A DNA stretch of 64,000 nucleotides from Amblyomma americanum. Taxonomy: Eukaryota > Arthropoda > Arachnida > Ixodida > Ixodidae. This document shows, one piece after another, positions 22,862 through 34,397 of this stretch (position 1 is its first letter; each line of letters opens with the position of its first letter). The stretch is from NCBI RefSeq assembly GCF_052857255.1, contig NC_135500.1:45014772-45078771 (forward strand). The letters run 5' to 3'. The notes beneath the pieces are model-generated. The model ran no database searches and was not told where the DNA came from. It saw only the letters and a program-made list of their open reading frames with translations. The translations under genes and the position numbers were made by a program.

Positions 22862-25800
22862 TCACACAGACACTTGTAAAACCGATGTGTTCAGATCTAG
22901 CTTGTTTTGGTATAAAACAGCATGTTGCTTTGTATTAGGCACGAATACATGCTTTTCGCGCAGGTATGAAAGAAAAAGTTTTGGCGCCTATCACACGGAC
23001 ACTTGCAAAACCAATGTGTTTAGATTTAGCTCGTTTCGGTCTAAAACAGCTTATTTCGTTGTTTTAAGCAAGAATACACGCTTTTCGCGAAGTTATGAGA
23101 GAAAAATATTTGACGCGTATCACACGGACACTTGTAAAACCGATGTGCTCAGATCTAGCTCGTTTTGGTCGAAAACAGCTTGTTTCGTTGTATTAAGCAC
23201 GAATACATGCTTTTCGCGAACTTATGAGCGAAAAAGTTTTGACGCGTATCACACGGACACTTGTAAAACCGATGTGTTCAGATTTAGCTAGTTTCGGTCT
23301 AAAACAGCTTGTTTCGTTGTTTTAAGAACGAATACATGCTTTTCGCGCAGTTATGAGAGAAAACGTTTTGACGCCTATCACACGGACACTTGCAAAACCG
23401 ATGTTTTTGGATCAAGCCCGTTTTAGTCTAAAACAGCTTGCTTCGTTGTATTAAGCACGAATACATGCTTTTTGCGCAGTTATAAGAGAAAAAGTGTTGA
23501 CGCGTATCACAGGGACACTTGTAAAACCGGTGTCCAGATTTAGCTCGTTTCGGTCTAAAACAGCCTGTCTCGTTGTATTAAGCACGAATACATGCTTTTC
23601 GCGCAGTTATTAGGGAAAACATTTTCACGCGTATCACACGGACACTTGTAAAATCGATGTGTTCAGATCTAGCTCGTTTTGGTCAAAAACAGCTTGTTTC
23701 GTTGTATGCAGCACGAATACAAGCTTTTCGCGCAGTTATAAGAGAAAACGTTTGACGCGTATCACACGGGCACTTGTAAAACCGATGTGTTCAGATCTAG
23801 CTTGTTTAGGTATAAAACAGCTTGTTTCTTTGTATTAAGCACTAGAACATGCTTTTCGCGAACTTATGAGAGAAAAGGATTTGACGCGTATCACACGGAC
23901 ACTTGTAAAACCGATGTGTTCAGATTTAGCTTGTTTCGGTCTAAAACAGCTTGTTGCGCTGTATTAAGCACGAATACATGCTTTTCGCGCAGGTATGAAA
24001 GAAAACGTTTTGACGCCTATCACACAGACACTTGCAAAAGCGATGTTTAGATCTAGCTCCTTTCGGTATAAAACAGCTTGTCTCGTTTTAAGCAAGAATA
24101 CATGCTTTTCGCGAAGTTATGAGAGAAAAAATTTTGACGCGTATCACACGGACACTCGTAAAACCGATGTGTTCAGATCTAGCTCGTTTTGGTATAAAAC
24201 AGCTTGTTTCTTTGTATTAGGCACGAATACATGCTTTTCGCGCAGGTATGAAAGAAAAAGTTTTGACGCCTATCACACGGACACTTGCAAAACCGATGTT
24301 TAGATCTAGCTCGTTTCGGTATAAAACAGCTTGTCTCGTTTTAAGCAAGAATACATGCTTTTCGCGAAGTTATGAGAGAAAAAATTTTGACGCGTATCAC
24401 ACGGACACTTGTAAAACCGATGTGTTCATATCTAGCTCGATTTGGTCTAAAAAAGCTTGTTTCGTTGTATTAAGCACGAATACATGCTTTTCGCGAACTT
24501 ATGAGAGAAAAAGTTTTGACGCGTATCACCCGGACACTTGTAAAACCGATGTGTTCAGATTTAGCTCGTTTCGGTCTAAAACGGCTTGTTTCGTTGTTTT
24601 AAGAACGATTACATGCTTTTCGCGCAGTTATGAGAGAAAACGTTTTGACGGCTATCACACGGACACTTGTAAAACCGATGTGTTCAGATCAAACCCGTTT
24701 CGGTCTAAAACAGCTTGTTTCGTTGTATTAAGCACGAATACATGTTTTCGCGCAGTTATAAGAGAAAACGTTTTGACGCGTATCACATGGACACTTGTAA
24801 AACCGATGTGTTCAGATTTAGGTCGTTTCGGTCTAAAACAGCTTGCCTCGTTGTATTAAGCACGAATACATGCTTTTCGCGCAGTTCATAACTTCAGAAA
24901 AAGTTTTCACGCGTATCACACGGACAATTATAAAATCGAGGTGTTCAGATCTAGCTCGTTTTGGTCTAAAACAGCTTGTTTCGTTGTAATAAGCACGAAT
25001 ATATGCTTTTCGCGAACTTATGAGAGAAAAAGTATCGACGCGTATCACACGGACACTTGTAAAAGTGATGTGTTCAGATTTAGCTAGTTTCGGTCTAAAA
25101 CAGCTTGTTTCGTTGTTTTAAGAACGCATACATGCTTTTCGCGCAGTTATGAGAGAAAACGTTTTGACGCCTATCACACGGACACTTGCAAAGCCGATGT
25201 TTTTGGATCAAGCCCGTTTTGGTCTAAAACAGCTCTTTTCGTTGTATGAAGCACGAATACAAGCTTTTCGCGCAGTTATAAGAGAAAACGTTTGACGCGT
25301 ATCACACGGGCACTTGTAAAACCTATGTGTTCAGATCTAGCTTGTTTTGGTATAAAACAGCTTGTTTCTTTGTATTAGGCACGAATACATGCTTTTCGCG
25401 CAGGTATGAAAGAAAACGTTTTGACGCCTATCACACAGACACTTGCAAAACCGATGTTTAGATCTAGCTCCTTTCGGTATAAAACAGCTTGTCTCGTTTT
25501 AAGCAAGAATACATGCTTTTCGCGAAGTTATGAGAGAAAAAAATTTGACGCGTATCACACGGACACTTGTAAAACCGATGTGTTCAGATCTAGCTCGTTT
25601 TGGTATAAAACAGCTTGTTTCTTTGTATTAACCACGAATACATGCTTTTCGCGCAGGTATGAAAGAAAAAGTTTTGACGCCTATCACACGGACACTTGCA
25701 AAACCGATGTTTAGATCTAGCTCGTTTCGGTATAAAACAGCTTGTCTCGTTTTAAGCAAGAATACATGCTTTTCGCGAAGTTATGAGAGAAAAAATTTTG

Positions 25801-26584
25801 ACGCGTATCACACGGACACTTGTAAAACCGATGTGTTTATATCTAGCTCGTTTTGGTCTAAAACAGCTTGTTTCGTTGTATTAAGCACGAATACATGCTT
25901 TTCGCGAACTTATGAGAGAAAAAGTTTTGACGCGTATCACCAGGACACTTGTAAAACCGATGTGTTCAGATTTAGCTCGTTTCGGTCTAAAACAGTTTGT
26001 TTCGTTGTTTTAAGAACGATTACATGCTTTTCGCGCAGTTATGAGAGAAAACGTTTTGACGGCTATCACACGGACACTTGTAAAACCGATGTGTTCAGAT
26101 CAAACCCGTTTCGGTCTAAAACAGCTTCTTTCGTTGTAATAAGCACGAATACATGTTTTCGCGCAGTTATAAGAGAAAAAGTTTTGACGCGTATCACATG
26201 GACACTTGTAAAACCGATGTGTTCAGATTTAGCTCGTTTCGGTCTAAAACAGCTTGCCTCGTTGTATTAAGCACGAATACATGCTTTTCGCGCAGTTCAT
26301 AACTTTAGAAAAAGTTTTCACGCGTATCACACGGACAATTATAAAATCGAGGTGTTCAGATCTATTTCGCTTTGGTCTAAAACAGCTTGTTTCGTTGTAA
26401 TAAGCACGAATATATGCTTTTCGCGAACTTATGAGAGAAAAAGTATCGACGCGTATCACACAGACACTTGTAAAAGTGATGTGTTCAGATTTAGCTCATT
26501 TCGGTCTAAAACAGCTTGTCTCATTGTATTAAGCACGAATACAAGCTTTTCGCGCAGTTACGAGAGAAAAAGTTTTTTCGCGTA
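22862..26584 (+). repeat. Higher-order unit C1 (3,723 bp, 29 monomers)
   Basis: This is the first member of an almost perfect tandem pair. Positions 23,787, 23,995, 25,406, 25,659 and 26,352 correspond to 27,510, 27,718, 29,129, 29,382 and 30,075, all at an offset of 3,723. The length is 29 x 129 minus 18 bp. The left border is where GACGCGTATCACACAG gives way to shared sequence, at about 22,862. Inside, the segment from 23,995 is repeated at 25,406 (offset 1,411, 11 monomers). Confidence 0.92.
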
Positions 26585-26816
26585 TCACACGGATACTTGT
26601 AAAACCGATGTGTTCAGATCTAGCTTGTTTTGGTATAAAACAGCATGTTGCTTTGTATTAGGCATGAATACATGCTTTTCGCGCAGGTATGAAAGAAAAA
26701 GTTTTGGCGCCTATCACACGGACACTTGCAAAACCAATGTGTTTAGATTTAGCTCGTTTCGGTCTAAAACAGCTTATTTCGTTGTTTTAAGCAAGAATAC
26801 ACGCTTTTCGCGAAGT
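23995..26816 (+). repeat. 11-monomer subunit (1,411 bp) repeated within C units
   Basis: The segments starting at 23,995 and 25,406 match at an offset of 1,411 (11 x 129 minus 8 bp). Each includes two short monomers with GTTTTAAGCAAG in place of GTTGTATTAAGCACG, a TTCATATCTAGC monomer, a GATCAAACC monomer and a CATAACTTCAG monomer. The same subunit recurs at 27,718, 29,129, 32,332 (partly), 40,400, 41,558 and 45,917, so it is a basic building block of the middle of the window. The right end is approximate. Confidence 0.8.
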
Positions 26817-29800
26817 TATGAGAGAAAAATATTTGACGCGTATCACACGGACACTTGTAAAACCGATGTGCTCAGATCTAGCTCGTTTTGGTCGAAAACA
26901 GCTTGTTTCGTTGTATTAAGCACGAATACATGCTTTTCGCGAACTTATGAGCGAAAAAGTTTTGACGCGTATCACACGGACACTTGTAAAACCGATGTGT
27001 TCAGATTTAGCTAGTTTCGGTCTAAAACAGCTTGTTTCGTTGTTTTAAGAACGAATACATGCTTTTCGCGCAGTTATGAGAGAAAACGTTTTGACGCCAA
27101 TCACACGGACACTTGCAAAACCGATGTTTTTGGATCAAGCCCGTTTTAGTCTAAAACAGCTTGCTTCGTTGTATTAAGCACGAATACATGCTTTTTGCGC
27201 AGTTATAAGAGAAAAAGTGTTGACGCGTATCACAGGGACACTTGTAAAACCGGTGTCCAGATTTAGCTCGTTTCGGTCTAAAACAGCCTGTCTCGTTGTA
27301 TTAAGCACGAATACATGCTTTTCGCGCAGTTATTAGGGAAAACATTTTCACGCGTATCACACGGACACTTGTAAAATCGATGTGTTCAGATCTAGCTCGT
27401 TTTGGTCAAAAACAGCTTGTTTCGTTGTATGCAGCACGAATACAAGCTTTTCGCGCAGTTATAAGAGAAAACGTTTGACGCGTATCACACGGGCACTTGT
27501 AAAACCGATGTGTTCAGATCTAGCTTGTTTTGGTATAAAACAGCTTGTTTCTTTGTATTAAGCACTAGAACATGCTTTTCGCGAACTTATGAGAGAAAAG
27601 GATTTGACGCGTATCACACGGACACTTGTAAAACCGATGTGTTCAGATTTAGCTTGTTTCGGTCTAAAACAGCTTGTTGCGCTGTATTAAGCACGAATAC
27701 ATGCTTTTCGCGCAGGTATGAAAGAAAACGTTTTGACGCCTATCACACAGACACTTGCAAAAGCGATGTTTAGATCTAGCTCCTTTCGGTATAAAACAGC
27801 TTGTCTCGTTTTAAGCAAGAATACATGCTTTTCGCGAAGTTATGAGAGAAAAAATTTTGACGCGTATCACACGGACACTCGTAAAACCGATGTGTTCAGA
27901 TCTAGCTCGTTTTGGTATAAAACAGCTTGTTTCTTTGTATTAGGCACGAATACATGCTTTTCGCGCAGGTATGAAAGAAAAAGTTTTGACGCCTATCACA
28001 CGGACACTTGCAAAACCGATGTTTAGATCTAGCTCGTTTCGGTATAAAACAGCTTGTCTCGTTTTAAGCAAGAATACATGCTTTTCGCGAAGTTATGAGA
28101 GAAAAAATTTTGACGCGTATCACACGGACACTTGTAAAACCGATGTGTTCATATCTAGCTCGATTTGGTCTAAAAAAGCTTGTTTCGTTGTATTAAGCAC
28201 GAATACATGCTTTTCGCGAACTTATGAGAGAAAAAGTTTTGACGCGTATCACCCGGACACTTGTAAAACCGATGTGTTCAGATTTAGCTCGTTTCGGTCT
28301 AAAACAGCTTGTTTCGTTGTTTTAAGAACGATTACATGCTTTTCGCGCAGTTATGAGAGAAAACGTTTTGACGGCTATCACACGGACACTTGTAAAACCG
28401 ATGTGTTCAGATCAAACACGTTTCGGTCTAAAACAGCTTGTTTCGTTGTATTAAGCACGAATACATGTTTTCGCGCAGGTATAAGAGAAAAAGTTTTGAC
28501 GCGTATCACATGGACACTTGTAAAACCGATGTGTTCAGATTTAGGTCGTTTCGGTCTAAAACAGCTTGCCTCGTTGTATTAAGCACGAATACATGCTTTT
28601 CGCGCAGTTCATAACTTCAGAAAAAGTTTTCACGCGTATCACACGGACAATTATAAAATCGAGGTGTTCAGATCTAGCTCCTTTTGGTCTAAAACAGCTT
28701 GTTTCGTTGTAATAAGCACGAATATATGCTTTTCGCGAACTTATGAGAGAAAAAGTATCGACGCGTATTACACGGACACTTGTAAAAGTGATGTGTTCAG
28801 ATTTAGCTAGTTTCGGTCTAAAACAGCTTGTTTCGTTGTTTTAAGAACGCATACATGCTTTTCGCGCAGTTATGAGAGAAAACGTTTTGACGCCTATCAC
28901 ACGGACACTTGCAAAGCCGATGTTTTTGGATCAAGCCCGTTTTGGTCTAAAACAGCTCTTTTCGTTGTATGAAGCACGAATACAAGCTTTTCGCGCAGTT
29001 ATAAGAGAAAACGTTTGACGCGTATCACACGGGCACTTGTAAAACCGATGTGTTCAGATCTAGCTTGTTTTGGTATAAAACAGCTTGTTTCTTTGTATTA
29101 GGCACGGATACATGCTTTTCGCGCAGGTATGAAAGAAAACGTTTTGACGCCTATCACACAGACACTTGCAAAACCGATGTTTAGATCTAGCTCCTTTCGG
29201 TATAAAACAGCTTGTCTCGTTTTAAGCAAGAATACATGCTTTTCGCGAAGTTATGAGAGAAAAAATTTTGACGCGTATCACACGGACACTTGTAAAACCG
29301 ATGTGTTCAGATCTAGCTCGTTTTGGTATAAAACAGCTTGTTTCTTTGTATTAGCCACGAATACATGCTTTTCGCGCAGGTATGAAAGAAAAAGTTTTGA
29401 CGCCTATCACACGGACACTTGCAAAACCGATGTTTAGATCTAGCTCGTTTCGGTATAAAACAGCTTGTCTCGTTTTAAGCAAGAATACATGCTTTTCGCG
29501 AAGTTATGAGAGAAAAAATTTTGACGCGTATCACACGGACACTTGTAAAACCGATGTGTTCATATCTAGCTCGTTTTGGTCTAAAACAGCTTGTTTCGTT
29601 GTATTAAGCACGAATACATGCTTTTCGCGAACTTATGAGAGAAAAAGTTTTGACGCGTATCACCCGGACACTTGTAAAACCGATGTGTTCAGATTTAGCT
29701 CGTTTCGGTCTAAAACAGTTTGTTTCGTTGTTTTAAGAACGATTACATGCTTTTCGCGCAGTTATGAGAGAAAACGTTTTGACGGCTATCACACGGACAC

Positions 29801-30307
29801 TTGTAAAACCGATGTGTTCAGATCAAACCCGTTTCGGTCTAAAACAGCTTCTTTCGTTGTAATAAGCACGAATACATGTTTTCGCGCAGTTATAAGAGAA
29901 AAAGTTTTGACGCGTATCACATGGACACTTGTAAAACCGATGTGTTCAGATTTAGCTCGTTTCGGTCTAAAACAGCTTGCCTCGTTGTATTAAGCACGAA
30001 TACATGCTTTTCGCGCAGTTCATAACTTCAGAAAAAGTTTTCACGCGTATCACACGGACAATTATAAAATCGAGGTGTTCAGATCTATTTCGCTTTGGTC
30101 TAAAACAGCTTGTTTCGTTGTAATAAGCACGAATATATGCTTTTCGCGAACTTATGAGAGAAAAAGTAGCGACGCGTATCACACGGACACTTGTAAAAGT
30201 GATGTGTTCAGATTTAGCTCATTTCGGTCTAAAACAGCTTGTCTCATTGTATTAAGCACGAATACAAGCTTTTCGCGCAGTTACGAGAGAAAAAGTTTTT
30301 TCGCGTA
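26585..30307 (+). repeat. Higher-order unit C2 (tandem copy of C1)
   Basis: C2 repeats C1 with only occasional substitutions, such as TTGTTTTGG against TTGTTTAGG at about 23,808/27,531. The join is visible at about 26,570-26,600: C1's last monomer (TTTTTTCGCG) leads into the AACAGCATG monomer of C2. At the end of C2 (about 30,295) the same TTTTTTCGCG monomer instead leads to an AACCAATG monomer. That position is the likely exchange point. Confidence 0.91.
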
Positions 30308-31195
30308 TCACACGGACACTTGTAAAACCAATGTGTTCAGATTTAGCTCGTTTCTGTCTAAAACAGCTTGTTTCGTTGCATTAATCACGAATACATGCTT
30401 TTCGCGCAGGTATGAAAGAAAAAGTTTTAAGGCCTATCACACGGGCACCTGCAAAACCGATGTTTAGAATTCCGTTTCGGTCTAAAACAGCTTGTCTCGT
30501 TTTAAGCAAGAATACATGCTTTTCGCGAAGTTATGAGAGAAAAAGTTTTGACGCGTATCACAAGGACACTTGCAAAACCGATGTGTTTAGATTTAGCTCG
30601 TTTCGGTCTAAAACAGCTTATTTCGTTGTTTTAAGCACGAATACACGCTTTTCGCGAAGTTATGAGAGAAAAAGATTTGACGCGTATCACACGGACACTT
30701 GTTAAACCGATGTGGTCAGATCTAGCTCGTTTTGGTCTAAAACAGCTAGTTTCGTTGTATTAAGCACGAATACATGCTTTTCGCGAACTTATGAGAGAAA
30801 AAGTTTTGACGCGTATCACACAGACACTTCTAAAACCAATGTGTTCAAAATTAGCTCGTTTCGGTCTAAAACAGCTTGTTTCGTTGCTTTAAGAACGAAT
30901 ACATGCTTTTCGCGCAGTTATGAGAGAAAACGTTTTGACGCCTATCACACGGACACTTGCAAAACCGATGTTTTTGGATCAAGCCCGTTTTGGTCTAAAA
31001 CAGCTCTTTTCGTTGTATTAAGCACGAATACATGTTTTCGCGCAGTTATAAGAGAAAAAGTTTTGACGCGTATCACATGGACACTTGTAAAACCGATGTG
31101 TTCAGATTTAGGTCGTTTCGGTCTAAAACAGCTTGCCGCGTTGTATTAAACACGAATACATGCTTTTCGCGCAGTTCATAACTTCAGAAAAAGTT
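28725..31195 (+). repeat. Block D1 (2.47 kb)
   Basis: This block overlaps the end of C2 and recurs at 31,927-34,397 at an offset of 3,202-3,203: 29,382 corresponds to 32,585, 30,075 to 33,277, 30,712 to 33,914, and 31,149 to 34,351. It contains CATAACTTCAG monomers at 30,018 and 31,174 and an EcoRI monomer at 30,467. Because it overlaps C2, the 3.2-kb exchange and the 3.7-kb exchange were separate events with different breakpoints. Confidence 0.87.
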
Positions 31196-31650
31196 TTTTC
31201 GCGTATCACACGGACACTTGTAAAACCAATGTGTTCAGATTTAGCTCGTTTCTGTCTAAAACAGCTTGTTTCGTTGCATTAATCACGAATACATGCTTTT
31301 CGCGCAGGTATGAAAGAAAAAGTTTTGAGGCCTATCACACGGGCACCTGCAAAACCGATGTTTAGAATTCCGTTTCGGTCTAAAACAGCTTGTCTCGTTT
31401 TAAGCAAGAATACATGCTTTTCGCGAAGTTATGAGAGAAAAAATTTTGACGCGTATCACAAGGACACTTGCAAAACCGATGTGTTTAGATTTAGCTCGTT
31501 TCGGTCTAAAACAGCTTATTTCGTTGTTTTAAGCACGAATACACGCTTTTCGCGAAGTTATGAGAGAAAAAGATTTGACGCGTATCACACGGACACTTGT
31601 TAAACCGATGTGGTCAGATCTAGCTCGTTTTGGTCTAAAACAGCTAGTTT
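30412..31650 (+). repeat. Local 7-monomer duplication (898 bp)
   Basis: The segment at 30,412-30,750 (start of an EcoRI monomer, then AAGGACACTTGC and ATGTGGTCAG monomers) recurs at 31,310-31,650 at an offset of 898, seven monomers minus 5 bp. The EcoRI sites at 30,467 and 31,365 show the spacing directly. The second copy is not present in the homologous D2 block, so this duplication happened after or outside the D1-D2 event. Confidence 0.85.
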
Positions 31651-31727
31651 CGTTGTATTAAGCACGAATACATGCTTTTCGCGAACTTATGAGAGAAAAA
31701 GTTTTGACGCGTATCGCACAGACACTT

Positions 31728-32160
31728 GTAAAAGTGATGTGTTCAGATTTAGCTAGTTTCGGTCTAAAACAGCTTGTTTCGTTGTTTTAAGAACGCATAC
31801 ATGCTTTTCGCGCAGTTATGAGAGAAAACGTTTTGACGCCTATCACACGGACACTTGCAAAGCCGATGTTTTTGGATCAAGCCCGTTTTGGTCTAAAACA
31901 GCTAGTTTCGTTGTATTAAGCACGAATATATGCTTTTCGCGAACTTATGAGAGAAAAAGTATCGACGCGTATCACACGGACACTTGTAAAAGTGATGTGT
32001 TCAGATTTAGCTAGTTTCGGTCTAAAACAGCTTGTTTCGTTGTTTTAAGAACGCATACATGCTTTTCGCGCAGTTATGAGAGAAAACGTTTTGACGCCTA
32101 TCACACGGACACTTGCAAAGCCGATGTTTTTGGATCAAGCCCGTTTTGGTCTAAAACAGC
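31728..32160 (+). repeat. Local dimer duplication (258 bp)
   Basis: The rare string GTAAAAGTGATGT followed by an AACGCATACATGC monomer occurs at 31,728 and again at 31,986, exactly two monomers (258 bp) apart. Both copies then run into GCAAAGCCGATG and GGATCAAGCCCG. The second copy lies in D2; the first is an extra dimer next to its left border. Confidence 0.85.
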
Positions 32161-34397
32161 TCTTTTCGTTGTATGAAGCACGAATACAAGCTTTTCGCGC
32201 AGTTATAAGAGAAAACGTTGACGCGTATCACACGGGCACTTGTAAAACCGATGTGTTCAGATCTAGCTTGTTTTGGTATAAAACAGCTTGTTTCTTTGTA
32301 TTAGGCACGAATACATGCTTTTCGCGCAGGTATGAAAGAAAACGTTTTGACGCCTATCACACAGACACTTGCAAAACCGATGTTTAGATCTAGCTCCTTT
32401 CGGTATAAAACAGCTTGTCTCGTTTTAAGCAAGAATACATGCTTTTCGCGAAGTTATGAGAGAAAAAATTTTGACGCGTATCACACGGACACTTGTAAAA
32501 CCGATGTGTTCAGATCTAGCTCGTTTTGGTATAAAACAGCTTGTTTCTTTGTATTAGCCACGAATACATGCTTTTCGCGCAGGTATGAAAGAAAAATTTT
32601 TGACGCCTATCACACGGACACTTGCAAAACAGATGTTTAGATCTAGCTCGTTTCGGTATAAAACAGCTTGTCTCGTTTTAAGCAAGAATACATGCTTTTC
32701 GCGAAGTTATGAGAGAAAAATTTTGACGCGTATCACACGGACACTTGTAAAACCGATGTGTTCATATCTAGCTCGTTTTGGTCTAAAACAGCTTGTTTCG
32801 TTGTATTAAGCACGAATACATGCTTTTCGCGAACTTATGAGAGAAAAAGTTTTGACGCGTATCACCCGGACACTTGTAAAACCGATGTGTTCAGATTTAG
32901 CTCGTTTCGGTCTAAAACAGTTTGTTTCGTTGTTTTAAGAACGATTACATGCTTTTCGCGCAGTTATGAGAGAAAACGTTTTGACGGCTATCACACGGAC
33001 ACTTGTAAAACCGATGTGTTCAGATCAAACCCGTTTCGGTCTAAAACAGCTTCTTTCGTTGTAATAAGCACGAATACATGTTTTCGCGCAGTTATAAGAG
33101 AAAAAGTTTTGACGCGTATCACATGGACACTTGTAAAACCGATGTGTTCAGATTTAGCTCGTTTCGGTCTAAAACAGCTTGCCTCGTTGTATTAAGCACG
33201 AATACATGCTTTTCGCGCAGTTCATAACTTCAGAAAAAGTTTTCACGCGTATCACACGGACAATTATAAAATCGAGGTGTTCAGATCTATTTCGCTTTGG
33301 TCTAAAACAGCTTGTTTCGTTGTAATAAGCACGAATATATGCTTTTCGCGAACTTATGAGAGAAAAAGTATCGACGCGTATCACACGGACACTTGTAAAA
33401 GTGATGTGTTCAGATTTAGCTCATTTCGGTCTAAAACAGCTTGTCTCATTGTATTAAGCACGAATACAAGCTTTTCGCGCAGTTACGAGAGAAAAAGTTT
33501 TTTCGCGTATCACACGGACACTTGTAAAACCAATGTGTTCAGATTTAGCTCGTTTCTGTCTAAAACAGCTTGTTTCGTTGCATTAATCACGAATACATGC
33601 TTTTCGCGCAGGTATGAAAGAAAAAGTTTTAAGGCCTATCACACGGGCACCTGCAAAACCGATGTTTAGAATTCCGTTTCGGTCTAAAACAGCTTGTCTC
33701 GTTTTAAGCAAGAATACATGCTTTTCGCGAAGTTATGAGAGAAAAAGTTTTGACGCGTATCACAAGGACACTTGCAAAACCGATGTGTTTAGATTTAGCT
33801 CGTTTCGGTCTAAAACAGCTTATTTCGTTGTTTTAAGCACGAATACACGCTTTTCGCGAAGTTATGAGAGAAAAAGATTTGACGCGTATCACACGGACAC
33901 TTGTTAAACCGATGTGGTCAGATCTAGCTCGTTTTGGTCTAAAACAGCTAGTTTCGTTGTATTAAGCACGAATACATGCTTTTCGCGAACTTATGAGAGA
34001 AAAAGTTTTGACGCGTATCACACAGACACTTCTAAAACCAATGTGTTCAAAATTAGCTCGTTTCGGTCTAAAACAGCTTGTTTCGTTGCTTTAAGAACGA
34101 ATACATGCTTTTCGCGCAGTTATGAGAGAAAACGTTTTGACGCCTATCACACGGACACTTGCAAAACCGATGTTTTTGGATCAAGCCCGTTTTGGTCTAA
34201 AACAGCTCTTTTCGTTGTATTAAGCACGAATACATGTTTTCGCGCAGTTATAAGAGAAAAAGTTTTGACGCGTATCACATGGACACTTGTAAAACCGATG
34301 TGTTCAGATTTAGGTCGTTTCGGTCTAAAACAGCTTGCCGCGTTGTATTAAACACGAATACATGCTTTTCGCGCAGTTCATAACTTCAGAAAAAGTT
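31927..34397 (+). repeat. Block D2 (copy of D1)
   Basis: D2 copies D1 at an offset of 3,202-3,203. A one-base loss in GAAAACGTTGACG near 32,214 accounts for the change in offset. The marker monomers are conserved: CATAACTTCAG at 33,220 and 34,376, and EcoRI at 33,669. The right border is where D1 shows TTTTTTCGCG (about 31,195) and D2 shows TTTTCACGCG, after which the sequence follows B2 (17,469 onward). Confidence 0.87.
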
